64,000 nt of DNA, taken from positions 1 through 64,000 of the forward strand of contig NZ_JAVHUY010000034.1 in assembly GCF_031085175.1 (NCBI RefSeq), given 5' to 3'. The position numbers and the translations under genes were made by a program. Position 1 is the first letter of the stretch, and every line of letters starts with the position of its first letter. Shown piece after piece: positions 1 through 10,043 of the stretch. Below the pieces are notes generated by a model, which was given only the letters and a program-made list of their open reading frames with translations, had not been told where the DNA came from and did no database searches. Origin of the DNA: Phytohabitans maris (GTDB lineage Bacteria > Actinomycetota > Actinomycetes > Mycobacteriales > Micromonosporaceae).

Positions 1-522
1 GTCAAGGCCCGTGACGTCAACCGCCGACTGTTGGACACTATCCGGGTCGGTCAGGGCTGTGTCCTGGCGAGCCCAGCCATCGAGCGGGTCGCCCAACCCA
101 CCCTCACCGAGGACGGCAAGAGGGCCCCAGCGCTTCGCTTCGGCGACCCGCCGGTCATGGCCCTGACCGGCGCCCTATGCCTGAACCTGTTCGCCGTCAC
201 CGGCATCACCAACAACAGCCTTCGCGCCTTGACCGCCCGGCTGCTCGGCACCAGCTACAGCACCAGCCAGATGACCTACGACCTACGCCGGCGACGCGCC
301 AACGGCCTAATCCACCGGATCGAACACACCCACACCTACACCCTGACCCCCGACGGGCAACGCCTAGCGATCTTCTACACCAAACTCCACAACCGACTCC
401 TACGACCACTCACCGCCGCCGACCAGCCTCAAGCCCCACCCACCCTCCGCCACGCCCTAGCCACCATCGACCAGCACGTCGAGGACTACATCACCCGCAC
501 ACGACTAAAAACCGCGGCCTGA
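1..522 (+). CDS. C-terminal part of an unrecognised actinobacterial protein with a winged-helix-like region (5' end outside window)
   Basis: The frame is open from the first base, so this is the end of a longer protein. A TTG at 31 is the first start-like codon but has no support as a real start. The visible part contains a short helix-turn-helix-like stretch (TSQMTYDLRRRRANGLIHRI, then a Tyr-rich strand HTYTLTPDGQRLAIF), which resembles a winged-helix wing and recognition helix, followed by a basic tail. From memory, similar proteins of unknown function are common in multiple copies in actinomycete genomes. I cannot assign a role. The codon use is less extreme in GC than the neighbouring genes, so transfer or mobile-element association is possible but unproven. 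Confidence 0.55.
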   Translation, partial: VKARDVNRRLLDTIRVGQGCVLASPAIERVAQPTLTEDGKRAPALRFGDPPVMALTGALCLNLFAVTGITNNSLRALTARLLGTSYSTSQMTYDLRRRRANGLIHRIEHTHTYTLTPDGQRLAIFYTKLHNRLLRPLTAADQPQAPPTLRHALATIDQHVEDYITRTRLKTAA

Positions 523-561
523 AAACCTGACTCCCGTGTTCAGATTCCCAAACCCAAGGAT

Positions 562-1446
562 CTAGGCGTGGCCCGCCGCTACCGGTCGGGCTGTGATGGC
601 AAGCTGCTGGGTCGGGTCGGTGGTGTCGGCGATCTCGTAGGTGGCGCGGAACAGCGCGCTGGTCGCGGCCGTCGGGCAGCCGAAGCCGCCGGTCACGCGG
701 ATCGGGACGTCGATACCGGCGGAGAAGTCGAGCCGCGGCGGGGTGTCCGCGCCGCCGTCCAGCAGCGGGCCGGTGATCGCCGCGGGGGCGTCCGGCGCGA
801 CCAGGACCGTGCAGGAGGCGAGGCCGGAGATCTGGGTGGTGACGCCCCCGGCCGGGATGGTGAGGGTGCCGGTGGAGCCGGCCGGGTCGAACTGGAGGCC
901 GATTGTCCAGTCGCCGGTGATGGTGGTCGTGGCGGTGGTGAGGAAGACGCCGGTCGGGCAGGCGCCGCCGTCGTTGTCGAACGTCGGCGGGCTCACCCCG
1001 ACCGTCACCGGGCCGTCGGGGCTGTGGTTGTCCGGCTCGGCGGGGACGGCGCCGCTGGTCGCGGACGTGTTGCAGGTGACCGTCACCGAGCCGACCTGGA
1101 AGTCGGCCGTGCTGCCCGGCGCCGGTGTGGCGGTGAAACCGTGACCGGCCGGCGTGACCGTCGTCGAGGACGCGACAGCGGCCGGCGCCGCCCCGCGCGC
1201 CGGGGCCGCGGCAAGGGCCGAGGACCCGGCAAGGGCCGAGGACCCGGCAACGACCGGGGCCGCGCCACGAGCGGCGGACGTGGCGAGTGCCACCGGCGCC
1301 CCGCGAGCGGCGGACGCGCCATGAGCGGGAGACGCGGCGAGAGCGGGAGACGCGGCGAGAGCGGGAGACGCCGCGAGGGCCAGGGCCAGGAGGACGGCGG
1401 CGGGCGGGGAGGGGGATGACCGGTCAAGGAGTCGGAGACGCGCCAC
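562..1446 (-). CDS. secreted Ala-rich protein with hexapeptide repeats
   Basis: A predicted exported protein of 294 aa if translation starts at the GTG at 1446. The frame is open further upstream to 1542. The chosen start gives a basic n-region followed by a hydrophobic AAVLLALALA core and an ALA cleavage site, a standard signal peptide. Next comes a stretch of about 80 residues made of short ALAASP, ALAGSS and AARGAP-type repeats, encoded by tandem 18-bp DNA repeats. The C-terminal ~190 residues look like a beta-rich extracellular domain with spaced Cys residues (VTCNTS, GACPTG, ASCTVL, FGCPTA). No enzyme motif is visible. It is probably an extracellular or cell-wall protein; function unknown. 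The start is uncertain because no clear ribosome binding site is seen. Confidence 0.7.
   Translation of the reverse strand: MARLRLLDRSSPSPPAAVLLALALAASPALAASPALAASPAHGASAARGAPVALATSAARGAAPVVAGSSALAGSSALAAAPARGAAPAAVASSTTVTPAGHGFTATPAPGSTADFQVGSVTVTCNTSATSGAVPAEPDNHSPDGPVTVGVSPPTFDNDGGACPTGVFLTTATTTITGDWTIGLQFDPAGSTGTLTIPAGGVTTQISGLASCTVLVAPDAPAAITGPLLDGGADTPPRLDFSAGIDVPIRVTGGFGCPTAATSALFRATYEIADTTDPTQQLAITARPVAAGHA
1211..1246. repeat. tandem 18-bp repeat, two exact copies
   Basis: Two identical 18-bp units (1211-1228 and 1229-1246) lie inside the secreted Ala-rich gene and encode two copies of a six-residue Ala/Gly/Ser unit in frame. Seen directly in the sequence. Confidence 0.9.
1323..1376. 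repeat. tandem 18-bp repeat, three copies
   Basis: Three 18-bp units (1323-1340, 1341-1358, 1359-1376, the last with one substitution) encode ALAASP-type hexapeptides just after the signal peptide of the secreted Ala-rich protein. The unit length is a multiple of three, so copy-number change would alter linker length without a frameshift. Confidence 0.9.
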
Positions 1447-1581
1447 GAAACGATGAGGTTCATCGATCCGCCTTAAGAGATCCTTAATTCCGCCGGACCG
1501 TCGATCCAACCGGCAGATCAGCGCCGTACCCGGGTGCGACAACGATCACGACTGGTTGGGGGACCTCGTGGAGAAGCTCTC

Positions 1582-2238
1582 ATGTCACCGCCGCGCCACC
1601 TAGAGGCGCGGCCGGTCACCGGCCGTGGGCGGCACTCCCGCTCGGTGCACGGTCCGGCCGGCCGCACGCTCGTCGACAGGCAGAGTCATCGCACCGGCAT
1701 CCACCGGGCCGAGGGTGGACTGCTGCGCAGCCTGTACGACGAGCACGCCGAACCGCTGTTCATGATCGCGCTGAGCCTGACCAACGGCGACCGCCGGATG
1801 GCCGAGGACGTGGTGCGGGAGACGCTGCTGACCGCCTGGCGCGACGTGGACCAGGTCGGCGTGGCGGCGCCGTCGCTGCGTCCCTGGCTGATCAGCATCG
1901 CCCGCCGGATCGTGGACGACATCCGCGGCGACCCGTACGAGCGGGACCAGTACCGGCGGGAGCCGTACGGCCGGGAGCGGCGCTACGACGACGAGCCGCC
2001 CGACGTGTACGCGGCCGACGTCGAGCCGGCGATGCAGCGGATGATGGTGCTGGACGGGCTCCGCTCGCTGCCCGGGCCGGACCGGGAGATCCTCGTCGAG
2101 GCGTACTTCAAGGGCCGCGGGGTGCGAAACGTCGCCGACGACCTGGGACTGCCGCCGGAGACGGTGAAGTGGCGGCTGTTCTTCGCGCTCCGCGCGCTCC
2201 AGAAGGTGCTGATGGGGAGCGGGACCGTCGATGCCTGA
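1582..2238 (+). CDS. ECF-type RNA polymerase sigma factor
   Basis: A 218-aa extracytoplasmic-function sigma factor. The ATG at 1582 is preferred because GGAGAAG (1570-1576) sits five bases upstream; the frame is open earlier without such a signal. Region 2 is seen as LLRSLYDEHAEPLFMIAL followed by RMAEDVVRETLLTAWRDV, and region 4 as GLRSLPGPDREILVEAYF with the helix-turn-helix NVADDLGLPPETVKWRL. A charged linker rich in Tyr, Arg and Asp joins the two. The next gene starts inside its last codons (8-bp overlap) and encodes a zinc-finger anti-sigma factor, so the two are translationally coupled and this factor is very likely held inactive by that partner. Confidence 0.93.
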   Translation: MSPPRHLEARPVTGRGRHSRSVHGPAGRTLVDRQSHRTGIHRAEGGLLRSLYDEHAEPLFMIALSLTNGDRRMAEDVVRETLLTAWRDVDQVGVAAPSLRPWLISIARRIVDDIRGDPYERDQYRREPYGRERRYDDEPPDVYAADVEPAMQRMMVLDGLRSLPGPDREILVEAYFKGRGVRNVADDLGLPPETVKWRLFFALRALQKVLMGSGTVDA

Positions 2239-3520
2239 CCGGCCAGGCCCCTGCGTCCACCCGGACGTGGGCGCGTACGCGTTGGGACTGCTCGAGGCGG
2301 AGGAACGCCACGCCTACGAGCGGCACCTGATCACGTGCGCCCACTGCCTGCGGACGCTGGAGGGCCTGGCCCCGCTGATCGAACTGCTCGGGCAGGTGGA
2401 CGCGGCGACACTCTTCGGCCAGAGCGACGCGGCGGCGCTGTTCGGACTGAACGACGCGGCCACGCTCTTCGGCCAGAGCGGCGCCGCGGCGCTGCTAGCC
2501 GACGCCGAGCGCGGGTGGGTGCGCCGGATCCCGCCGCATCCGCCCGGGGCGGTGATACCGCTCTTTCCGCGCCAGCGCGAGCCCGCGCGCGAGCGGCGCC
2601 GCCGCCCGCACCTGCGCGCCTGGAACGAGCTCGACGACCGCTTCCGCCCGCCGCCCGGACCGGCTCGCGCCGCACGGGAAGACCGCGAAGCGGAGCGCGC
2701 GCGGGAAGACCGCGAAGCAGAGCACACACGCGAGGACCACGAAGCGGAGCACACGCGGCAAGACCGCGAAGCGCAGCGCGCACAGCAAGACCGCGGAGCG
2801 GAGGAGAGGCACGCGCAAGCGGAGCGCCGGCGCGGACCCGTGCGGCGCCGGCGGAAGGGCAGCGGCGCCGTCGTGCGGCGGCTCGTGCTCGTCGCGGCGG
2901 CGGTGACCGTGGTGATGATGGTCAGCCTGGTCACGATCGTGGCGCGGTCCAGCGTGACCGGTCCCGGGGCCTCGGTCGCCGCGGCGCCGGCCAAGGCGCC
3001 CGGCACGGCCGCGGCCGCCGGCACGTCCACCACCGCCGCCGCTCCCCCGGCCACCGGCGCGTCGCCGGCCACGGCGCCCGCGCCACCATCCCCGCCACCG
3101 CCGGGGGTCACGCCTGCGACGACCGGGGCGCTTCCCGCGCGTACCAAGGAAAAGACGAAGCCGGCACCGGCGGCGACGAGGCCCGACACGATCAAGAGCG
3201 ACCCGGGTGGGGGCGCGGCGGGTGAGCGCCTCGCGGGGCGCGACCCGGCGACCGGCGCGGCGGCGGAGGTGCGGCTCAGCCGCACCGCGGCGGGCCTGGA
3301 CGTGTCGCTCAGCGTGACCGCGCTCCCGGGGCCGCGCGACTGCCTGCTCCGGGTGGTCACCGCGGACGGCGCGGCGCGGACGGCGCTGCGCTGGCGGATG
3401 GCGGCCGGGCAGGACGCCTTCACCGGGCTCGGAAGCACCACTGTGGAGCGTGCGGCGATCGACCGGCTCGAGGTGGTCGACGCGGGCGGCGCGGTGCTGG
3501 TGACGATCAGCTCCAGATAG
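2231..3520 (+). CDS. membrane-anchored zinc-finger anti-sigma factor with repeat regions
   Basis: 429 aa, overlapping the sigma gene by 8 bp. The N-terminus carries the zinc-binding anti-sigma signature: His32-x3-Cys36-x2-Cys39 within RHLITCAHC. This is followed by four degenerate copies of an octapeptide like DAATLFGQ. A long charged region with about six repeats of the form REDREAEHT, probably a helical coiled segment, precedes one membrane helix near residues 216-237 (VVRRLVLVAAAVTVVMMVSL). Beyond it lie a Pro/Ala/Thr-rich extracellular linker and a C-terminal domain of about 100 residues of unknown role. Expected topology is cytoplasmic sigma-binding N-terminus and outside sensor domain. 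The repeat-rich cytoplasmic linker is unusual for this family. Confidence 0.85.
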   Translation: MPDRPGPCVHPDVGAYALGLLEAEERHAYERHLITCAHCLRTLEGLAPLIELLGQVDAATLFGQSDAAALFGLNDAATLFGQSGAAALLADAERGWVRRIPPHPPGAVIPLFPRQREPARERRRRPHLRAWNELDDRFRPPPGPARAAREDREAERAREDREAEHTREDHEAEHTRQDREAQRAQQDRGAEERHAQAERRRGPVRRRRKGSGAVVRRLVLVAAAVTVVMMVSLVTIVARSSVTGPGASVAAAPAKAPGTAAAAGTSTTAAAPPATGASPATAPAPPSPPPPGVTPATTGALPARTKEKTKPAPAATRPDTIKSDPGGGAAGERLAGRDPATGAAAEVRLSRTAAGLDVSLSVTALPGPRDCLLRVVTADGAARTALRWRMAAGQDAFTGLGSTTVERAAIDRLEVVDAGGAVLVTISSR

Positions 3521-4457
3521 TCACGTACACCGGCGGGCGGAAGCGCGACGGTGGCACGCCCGCGCCCGGCGCGCACATCAGCTGCATCGCGTCCGGTGTG
3601 CCGAGGAAGTTGCGCAGCCGCCGGGCCGCGTCCGGCCGCCGGTCCGGCGCGAGCGTCGTCACGTGCCAGCAGGCCTGCACCGGCGTCCGCTCGGTCTCCA
3701 CGACGGAGAGCTCGCCGCGCCGCAGCTCGCGGCTGACCAGCGTCGAGACGGCCGGTGCCACACCGGCGCCGTCGGCCGCCGCCGACCACGCCGCGGTCTG
3801 GTTGGGAAAAACCTGGATCCGACCCTCGGGTACGCGGAACGCGCGCAGCAGCCGCCCGGTCTCGCTGTCCGGGTCGGTGCCGGTCGGGTCGACCAGCCAC
3901 GGCCAGCGGCTTGGCGGGCCGGCCGGGCGGTGGCGGGGCGGGCCGACCACGACGAGGCGGTAGCGGAGCACCGGCTCCGAGGCGAGCGCGGGGTCGCCGC
4001 TCAGGTCGGGGCCGAGCGCGACGTCGGCGAGGCGGTTGGGCAGGAGGACGCGCATCTCGGCCGCGTTGGCGACGCCGGAGGAGGTCTCGATCTGGCCGCT
4101 CCACCGCTTGCCGAACGCCTCGACCAGCGGCGCCGCGATGAACTCGGCGATCGTGCTGGTCACCAGCAGCCGCAGCTGGGCCGCCGCGCCCTGGGCCGCG
4201 CGGACCGCCGCCTCGGCCTCGGCGCCGAGCGCGACCATCTGCGAGGCGATGCCGAAGAGGCGGTTGCCCCCCTCGGTCAGGGTCATCTCGTTGCCGTCGC
4301 GGACGACGAGCTGGTCGCCGAGGTGCTGGCGGAGTGCGGCGAGCGAGCGGGACACCGCCGGCTCGCTGACCCCGAGCACGTCGGCCGCCGCCCGCACCGA
4401 GCGCAGCCGCGCGACGAGCACGAACACCCCGAGCTGGGTGAGGGTCATCGCGGCCAC
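3507..4457 (-). CDS. LysR-family transcriptional regulator divergent from the CO dehydrogenase genes (CutR-like)
   Basis: 316 aa. The N-terminal winged helix is clear: LTQLGVFVLVARLRSVRAAADVLGVSEPAVSRSLAALRQHLG, then a substrate-binding domain with typical LTEGGNRLF. It is transcribed away from coxM, with about 60 bp between the two starts, the usual arrangement for a LysR activator and its target operon. In Mycobacterium sp. JC1 the LysR regulator CutR controls the cutBCA CO dehydrogenase genes; by position and family this gene is a good functional counterpart, but that is inference. Its 3' end overlaps the anti-sigma gene by 14 bp tail to tail. An inverted repeat at 4462-4475 between the genes is a candidate binding site. 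Confidence 0.88.
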   Translation of the reverse strand: MAAMTLTQLGVFVLVARLRSVRAAADVLGVSEPAVSRSLAALRQHLGDQLVVRDGNEMTLTEGGNRLFGIASQMVALGAEAEAAVRAAQGAAAQLRLLVTSTIAEFIAAPLVEAFGKRWSGQIETSSGVANAAEMRVLLPNRLADVALGPDLSGDPALASEPVLRYRLVVVGPPRHRPAGPPSRWPWLVDPTGTDPDSETGRLLRAFRVPEGRIQVFPNQTAAWSAAADGAGVAPAVSTLVSRELRRGELSVVETERTPVQACWHVTTLAPDRRPDAARRLRNFLGTPDAMQLMCAPGAGVPPSRFRPPVYVTIWS

Positions 4458-4461
4458 CCCT

Positions 4462-4475
4462 TAACCATTCGGTTA
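4462..4475. promoter_or_regulatory. inverted repeat TAACC-N4-GGTTA in LysR/coxM divergent promoter
   Basis: A perfect 5-bp inverted repeat with a 4-bp spacer lies 5 bp upstream of the LysR start and about 45 bp upstream of coxM. The context and symmetry fit a LysR-type operator. A second palindrome, ATCGTC-AC-GACGAT (4500-4513), overlaps the coxM start region. Binding is inferred. Confidence 0.5.
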
Positions 4476-4520
4476 TCGCGGCATTGCCAGCTTCTCACAA
4501 TCGTCACGACGATGGGCCCC

Positions 4521-5393
4521 ATGCAGGTGCCGGCGCATTTCGAGTACGAGCGGGCGACCAGTGTGGACCACGCCCTCGCGCTGCTGGCCAAGTGGGGCAG
4601 CGAGGCGCGCGTGGTGGCCGGTGGGCACAGCCTCATCCCGATGATGAAGCTGCGGCTCGCCCGGCCCGAGGCGCTCGTGGACATCAACGACCTCGAGGAG
4701 CTGGCGTACGTCCGGCTCGACGGCGACGTGCTGGCCGTCGGCGCCATGACCCGCCACGCGGACCTGCTCGCCTCGCCGCTGGTGGGCGAGCACTACCCGA
4801 TCTTCCACGACGCCGAACGGGTGATCGCCGACCCGGTCGTGCGCAACCGCGGCACGGTCGGCGGCTCGCTCTGCCAGGCCGACCCGTCCGAGGACCTGTC
4901 GGCGGCGTTCGCGGCGGTCGACGCGGCGGCGGTGGTCCGCGGCCCGGACGGCGTGCGCCGGGTGCCGGTGCGGGAGTTCCACACCGGGCCGTACGAGACG
5001 GTGGTCGCCCCGGGCGAGCTGCTCGTCGAGGTCGTGGTGCCGGTCCGACCGGGTGGCGGCTCGGCGTACGAGAAGGTGGAGCGGCGGGTCGGCGACTGGG
5101 CCGTGGCCGCCGCCGGAGCCGCCGTGTGGCTGGCCGGCGACACGATCGCCGACGCCGGCATCGGGCTGACCGCGGTCGGGGCGGCGCACTTCCACGCGCC
5201 GGCGGCCGAGGAGTTCCTGCGCGGGTCGGCCGCGACCGACTCGGTCCTGGTCGAGGCGGGTCGGATCGCCGCCGAGCGGTGCGAGCCGGTCGCCGACCAG
5301 CGCGGCCCGGCCGACTACAAGAAGCACCTGGCCGGCGAGCTGACGGTCCGCGCGCTGCGCCGGGCCGTGGCGCGGGCGCGAGGCGTGGCGTGA
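4521..5393 (+). CDS. coxM: aerobic carbon monoxide dehydrogenase, medium (FAD-binding) subunit
   Basis: 290 aa from the ATG at 4521, which gives the family-typical beginning MQVPAHFEYERATS; an in-frame ATG three codons earlier is the alternative. The FAD-binding motifs of the CoxM/xanthine dehydrogenase family are present as AGGHSLIPMMKLRLARP near residue 35 and TVGGSLCQADPSED near residue 112. The subunit passes electrons from the iron-sulfur subunit to its FAD and then to the respiratory chain. It is first in the order M-S-L, characteristic of form I CO dehydrogenase operons. No strong ribosome binding site is visible. Confidence 0.92.
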   Translation: MQVPAHFEYERATSVDHALALLAKWGSEARVVAGGHSLIPMMKLRLARPEALVDINDLEELAYVRLDGDVLAVGAMTRHADLLASPLVGEHYPIFHDAERVIADPVVRNRGTVGGSLCQADPSEDLSAAFAAVDAAAVVRGPDGVRRVPVREFHTGPYETVVAPGELLVEVVVPVRPGGGSAYEKVERRVGDWAVAAAGAAVWLAGDTIADAGIGLTAVGAAHFHAPAAEEFLRGSAATDSVLVEAGRIAAERCEPVADQRGPADYKKHLAGELTVRALRRAVARARGVA

Positions 5394-5430
5394 GCCGGCG
5401 GCCGCGCCGACCTAGGGCTGGGAGGGCCTG

Positions 5431-5907
5431 ATGCAGATCACCGTCACCGTCAACGGCGACGAGCACACCGCCGACGTGGAGCCGCGCCTGCTGCTGGTCC
5501 ACTTCCTGCGGGACAAGCTCGGCCTCACCGGCACCCACTGGGGCTGCGACACCTCCAACTGCGGCGTCTGCGTGGTCTGGCTCGACGGCACGCCGGTCAA
5601 GTCGTGCACCGTGCTCGCCGTGATGGCCGACGGCCACACGGTCCGCACCGTCGAGGGGCTCGCCGACGGGGCGGCGCTCGACCCGGTGCAGGAGGGCTTC
5701 GTGCGGTGCCACGGGCTGCAGTGCGGCTTCTGCACGCCGGGCATGATGATGACCGCCCGCTGGCTGCTCGACCACAACCCGGACCCGTCCGAGGACGAGA
5801 TCCGCGAGGCGATCTCCGGCCAGTCGTGCCGCTGCACCGGCTACGAAAACATCGTCCGTTCCGTTCGCTGGGCCGCTTCCCGCGGCACGGAGGTGAGCGC
5901 GTCATGA
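5431..5907 (+). CDS. coxS: aerobic carbon monoxide dehydrogenase, small [2Fe-2S] subunit
   Basis: 158 aa, the usual length. The plant-ferredoxin-like N-terminal cluster ligands are Cys39, Cys44, Cys47 and Cys59 (GCDTSNCGVC). The second [2Fe-2S] cluster uses Cys98, Cys101, Cys133 and Cys135 (QCGFCTPG and CRCTGY). It relays electrons from the molybdenum centre in CoxL to FAD in CoxM. It lies 37 bp after coxM. Its stop codon overlaps the start of a 27-codon mini-ORF (ATGA), not the start of coxL, because an 80-bp segment separates the two genes. Confidence 0.95.
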   Translation: MQITVTVNGDEHTADVEPRLLLVHFLRDKLGLTGTHWGCDTSNCGVCVVWLDGTPVKSCTVLAVMADGHTVRTVEGLADGAALDPVQEGFVRCHGLQCGFCTPGMMMTARWLLDHNPDPSEDEIREAISGQSCRCTGYENIVRSVRWAASRGTEVSAS

Positions 5908-5983
5908 GTGAGCGAAGCGAGCGAATCATTGGCCACAGTCCTTTGGTGAGCTCATGGCCGCCCGCAGCGAAGCGAGGACGGTC

Positions 5984-5987
<4 letters not shown>
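5904..5987 (+). CDS. 27-aa mini-ORF bridging coxS and coxL
   Basis: The ATG at 5904 overlaps the coxS stop (ATGA) and its TGA overlaps the coxL ATG (ATGA at 5984-5987). GGAGG at 5889-5893 lies ten bases upstream. The encoded peptide begins MSERSERIIGHS and has no recognisable domain. The segment 5904-5983 is bordered by the same seven bases GTCATGA on both sides, so it looks like an insertion that duplicated the start context. Translation through it could couple coxS to coxL. Whether the peptide itself matters is unknown. Confidence 0.4.
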
Positions 5988-8352
<2,365 letters not shown>

Positions 8353-8356
<4 letters not shown>

Positions 8357-9135
8357 TCCCGTCCGACCTGCTGCTGCGCGCCTCGGACCTGCGGGCCCGG
8401 CGGACGCCGTTCGTGCTGGCGACGGTGGTGCGCGCCCAGCGCCCGACCAGCGCCAAGGCGGGCGACTCCGCGCTGGTGCTGGCGGACGGCACGCTCGACG
8501 GGTTCGTCGGCGGTACCTGCGCCGAGGCGACGGTGTGCTCGCTGGGGCTGCGCCTGCTCGCGACCGGCGAGTCGACGCTGCTGCGGATCACGCCGTCGGC
8601 GGGCGCCGACGTGGAGGACGAGGGCTCGGTCACGGTCGCCAACCCGTGCCTGTCCGGCGGGGCGCTCGACATCTTCATGGAGCCGATGCTCCCGCCGCCG
8701 CTGGTGCACGTGCTCGGCGACGCCCCGGTCGCGCGGGCGCTGGTCGCGCTCGGCGGGCCGCTGGGCTACCAGGTGGACGCCGTCACCGACCCCGCCGCGC
8801 CGATCCCGCCGGACGCGGCCGCGGTGGTGGTCGCCTCGCACGGCCACGACGAGGAGCCGGTGCTGGCGGCGGCGCTGCGGGCCGGCGTCCCGTACGTGGC
8901 GCTGGTCGCCAGCCGGCGCCGCGGCTCGGCGGTACTGTCCTCTTTGGACGTCGATGCCGCCGCGGTGCACTCCCCGGCGGGGCTGGACATCGGCGCCCGT
9001 ACCGCCCCGGAGGTCGCCCTCTCCATCCTCGCTGAGATCGTGGCGAGCCGCCCCCGGGCCGCTCCCCCACCGCCCGTGGTACCGCCCTCCGCTTCCCTGC
9101 TGCCCGTCTTGTCCCCGCTGCCCGTCTCGGAGTAG
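8353..9135 (+). CDS. XdhC/CoxF-family cofactor maturation protein
   Basis: 260 aa, starting within the coxL stop (ATGA). The N-terminal XdhC-CoxI-like domain (FVLATVVRAQRPTSAKAGDSALV, GFVGGTCAE) is followed by a Rossmann-like domain (VHVLGDAPVARALVAL, ALVASRRRG). Family members bind molybdenum cofactor and help sulfurate and insert it into xanthine dehydrogenase-type enzymes; here the client should be CoxL. The C-terminal tail is Pro/Ser-rich and ends in tandem 18-bp repeats that run past the stop codon. The AAA+ (CoxD) and VWA (CoxE) maturation genes often found in such operons are not present in this window. Confidence 0.85.
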
Positions 9136-9153
9136 CTGCCCATCTTGGAGTAG
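9100..9153. repeat. three tandem 18-bp units spanning a stop codon
   Basis: Units at 9100-9117, 9118-9135 and 9136-9153 start CTGCCC; the last two differ at only two positions (CTGCCCGTCTCGGAGTAG and CTGCCCATCTTGGAGTAG). The second contains the stop of the XdhC-like gene and the third supplies the GGAG that serves as ribosome binding site for the GTG start at 9156. Confidence 0.85.
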
Positions 9154-9155
9154 AA

Positions 9156-9926
9156 GTGCGCCTGGACAACGAGTTCGTCGTACCACGCCCGGTGGACGAG
9201 GCATGGGCCGTCCTGACCGACATCGAGCGGATCGCCCCCTGCATGCCCGGCGCCAAGCTGACCGAAGTGGACGGCGACGACTACCACGGCACCGTGAAGG
9301 TCAAGGTCGGCCCGGTCGTCGCCCAGTACGCCGGCGTGGCCCGCTTCCGGGAACGCGACGCCGGACGCCACCACGCCGTCATCGAGGCGAACGGCAAGCA
9401 GAGCGGCGGCACCGGCCGCGCGTCCGCGGTGGTGACGGCCGACCTGGCCGGCGAGGGCGACAGCACCCGGGTCACGGTGGTGACCGACCTGACCGTGGCC
9501 GGGCCGCTGGCGCAGTTCGGGCGCGGGGCGATCGCGCAGGTCAGCGGCAAGCTGCTGGACCAGTTCGTGGCCCAGCTCCGGGAGACCGTCCTGGCAGACG
9601 CCTCGTCGACCGCGGCCCCCTCCACCGCCGCCGGCGGTCCCACCGCCGCTGCCGCCAACGGCGCTGGCCCCGGCCCTTCGGGTGCCGGGCCCGCCGGAGC
9701 CGGCGCCGGCGCCGGCTCCTCCGGCGGTGGCCCCTCGGCCGCCGGCCCCGCCGGGGCCGGCGGCCCCGCCCCCGGGCACGAGGCGGGCGCCGACGACGTC
9801 CCGGCGGCCGGCGAGCCCGCCCCGGTCGACCTGCTCCGCGCGGCGGCCGCGCCGGTGCTGATCCGCCTGATCCCGGTCCTGGTCGCGATAGCGGTCGTGA
9901 TCGTCCTGATCGTCTGGCTCACCTGA
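9156..9926 (+). CDS. coxG: CoxG-family protein, SRPBCC domain with C-terminal membrane anchor
   Basis: 256 aa from GTG at 9156, with GGAG at 9147-9150. Residues 1-150 form the CoxG/SRPBCC (START-like) domain: MRLDNEFVVPRPVDEAWAVL, PGAKLTEVDGDDYHG, KVGPVVAQYAG. A low-complexity Ala/Gly/Pro linker of about 60 residues leads to a hydrophobic C-terminal helix (LIPVLVAIAVVIVLIVWL). CoxG of Afipia (Oligotropha) carboxidovorans anchors CO dehydrogenase to the membrane, and recent work on mycobacteria connects CoxG with quinone transport to the enzyme. The domain-linker-anchor layout fits. It is the last gene of the cox set here. Confidence 0.88.
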   Translation: MRLDNEFVVPRPVDEAWAVLTDIERIAPCMPGAKLTEVDGDDYHGTVKVKVGPVVAQYAGVARFRERDAGRHHAVIEANGKQSGGTGRASAVVTADLAGEGDSTRVTVVTDLTVAGPLAQFGRGAIAQVSGKLLDQFVAQLRETVLADASSTAAPSTAAGGPTAAAANGAGPGPSGAGPAGAGAGAGSSGGGPSAAGPAGAGGPAPGHEAGADDVPAAGEPAPVDLLRAAAAPVLIRLIPVLVAIAVVIVLIVWLT

Positions 9927-10043
9927 CCCGCGGCGGTGCGCGGATCCACCCGGGACGGACGCAGGGCCGGGGGGGGCGGCCCGGCCGGGGTTCATGTCCG
10001 AAAACGGCCAGACATCGGCGGCACCGGCTGGTGGGGTGGAGGC

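Noticed and set aside
1-522. Possible transposase or IS end at the left border
   Set aside because: A winged-helix-like stretch is visible, but no DDE motif, terminal repeat or target duplication is seen, so mobile-element status is not claimed.
568-1419. Long + strand open frame rich in Gly/Arg opposite the secreted Ala-rich gene
   Set aside because: It mirrors the GC-rich codons and 18-bp repeats of the minus-strand gene and has no domain or start signal.
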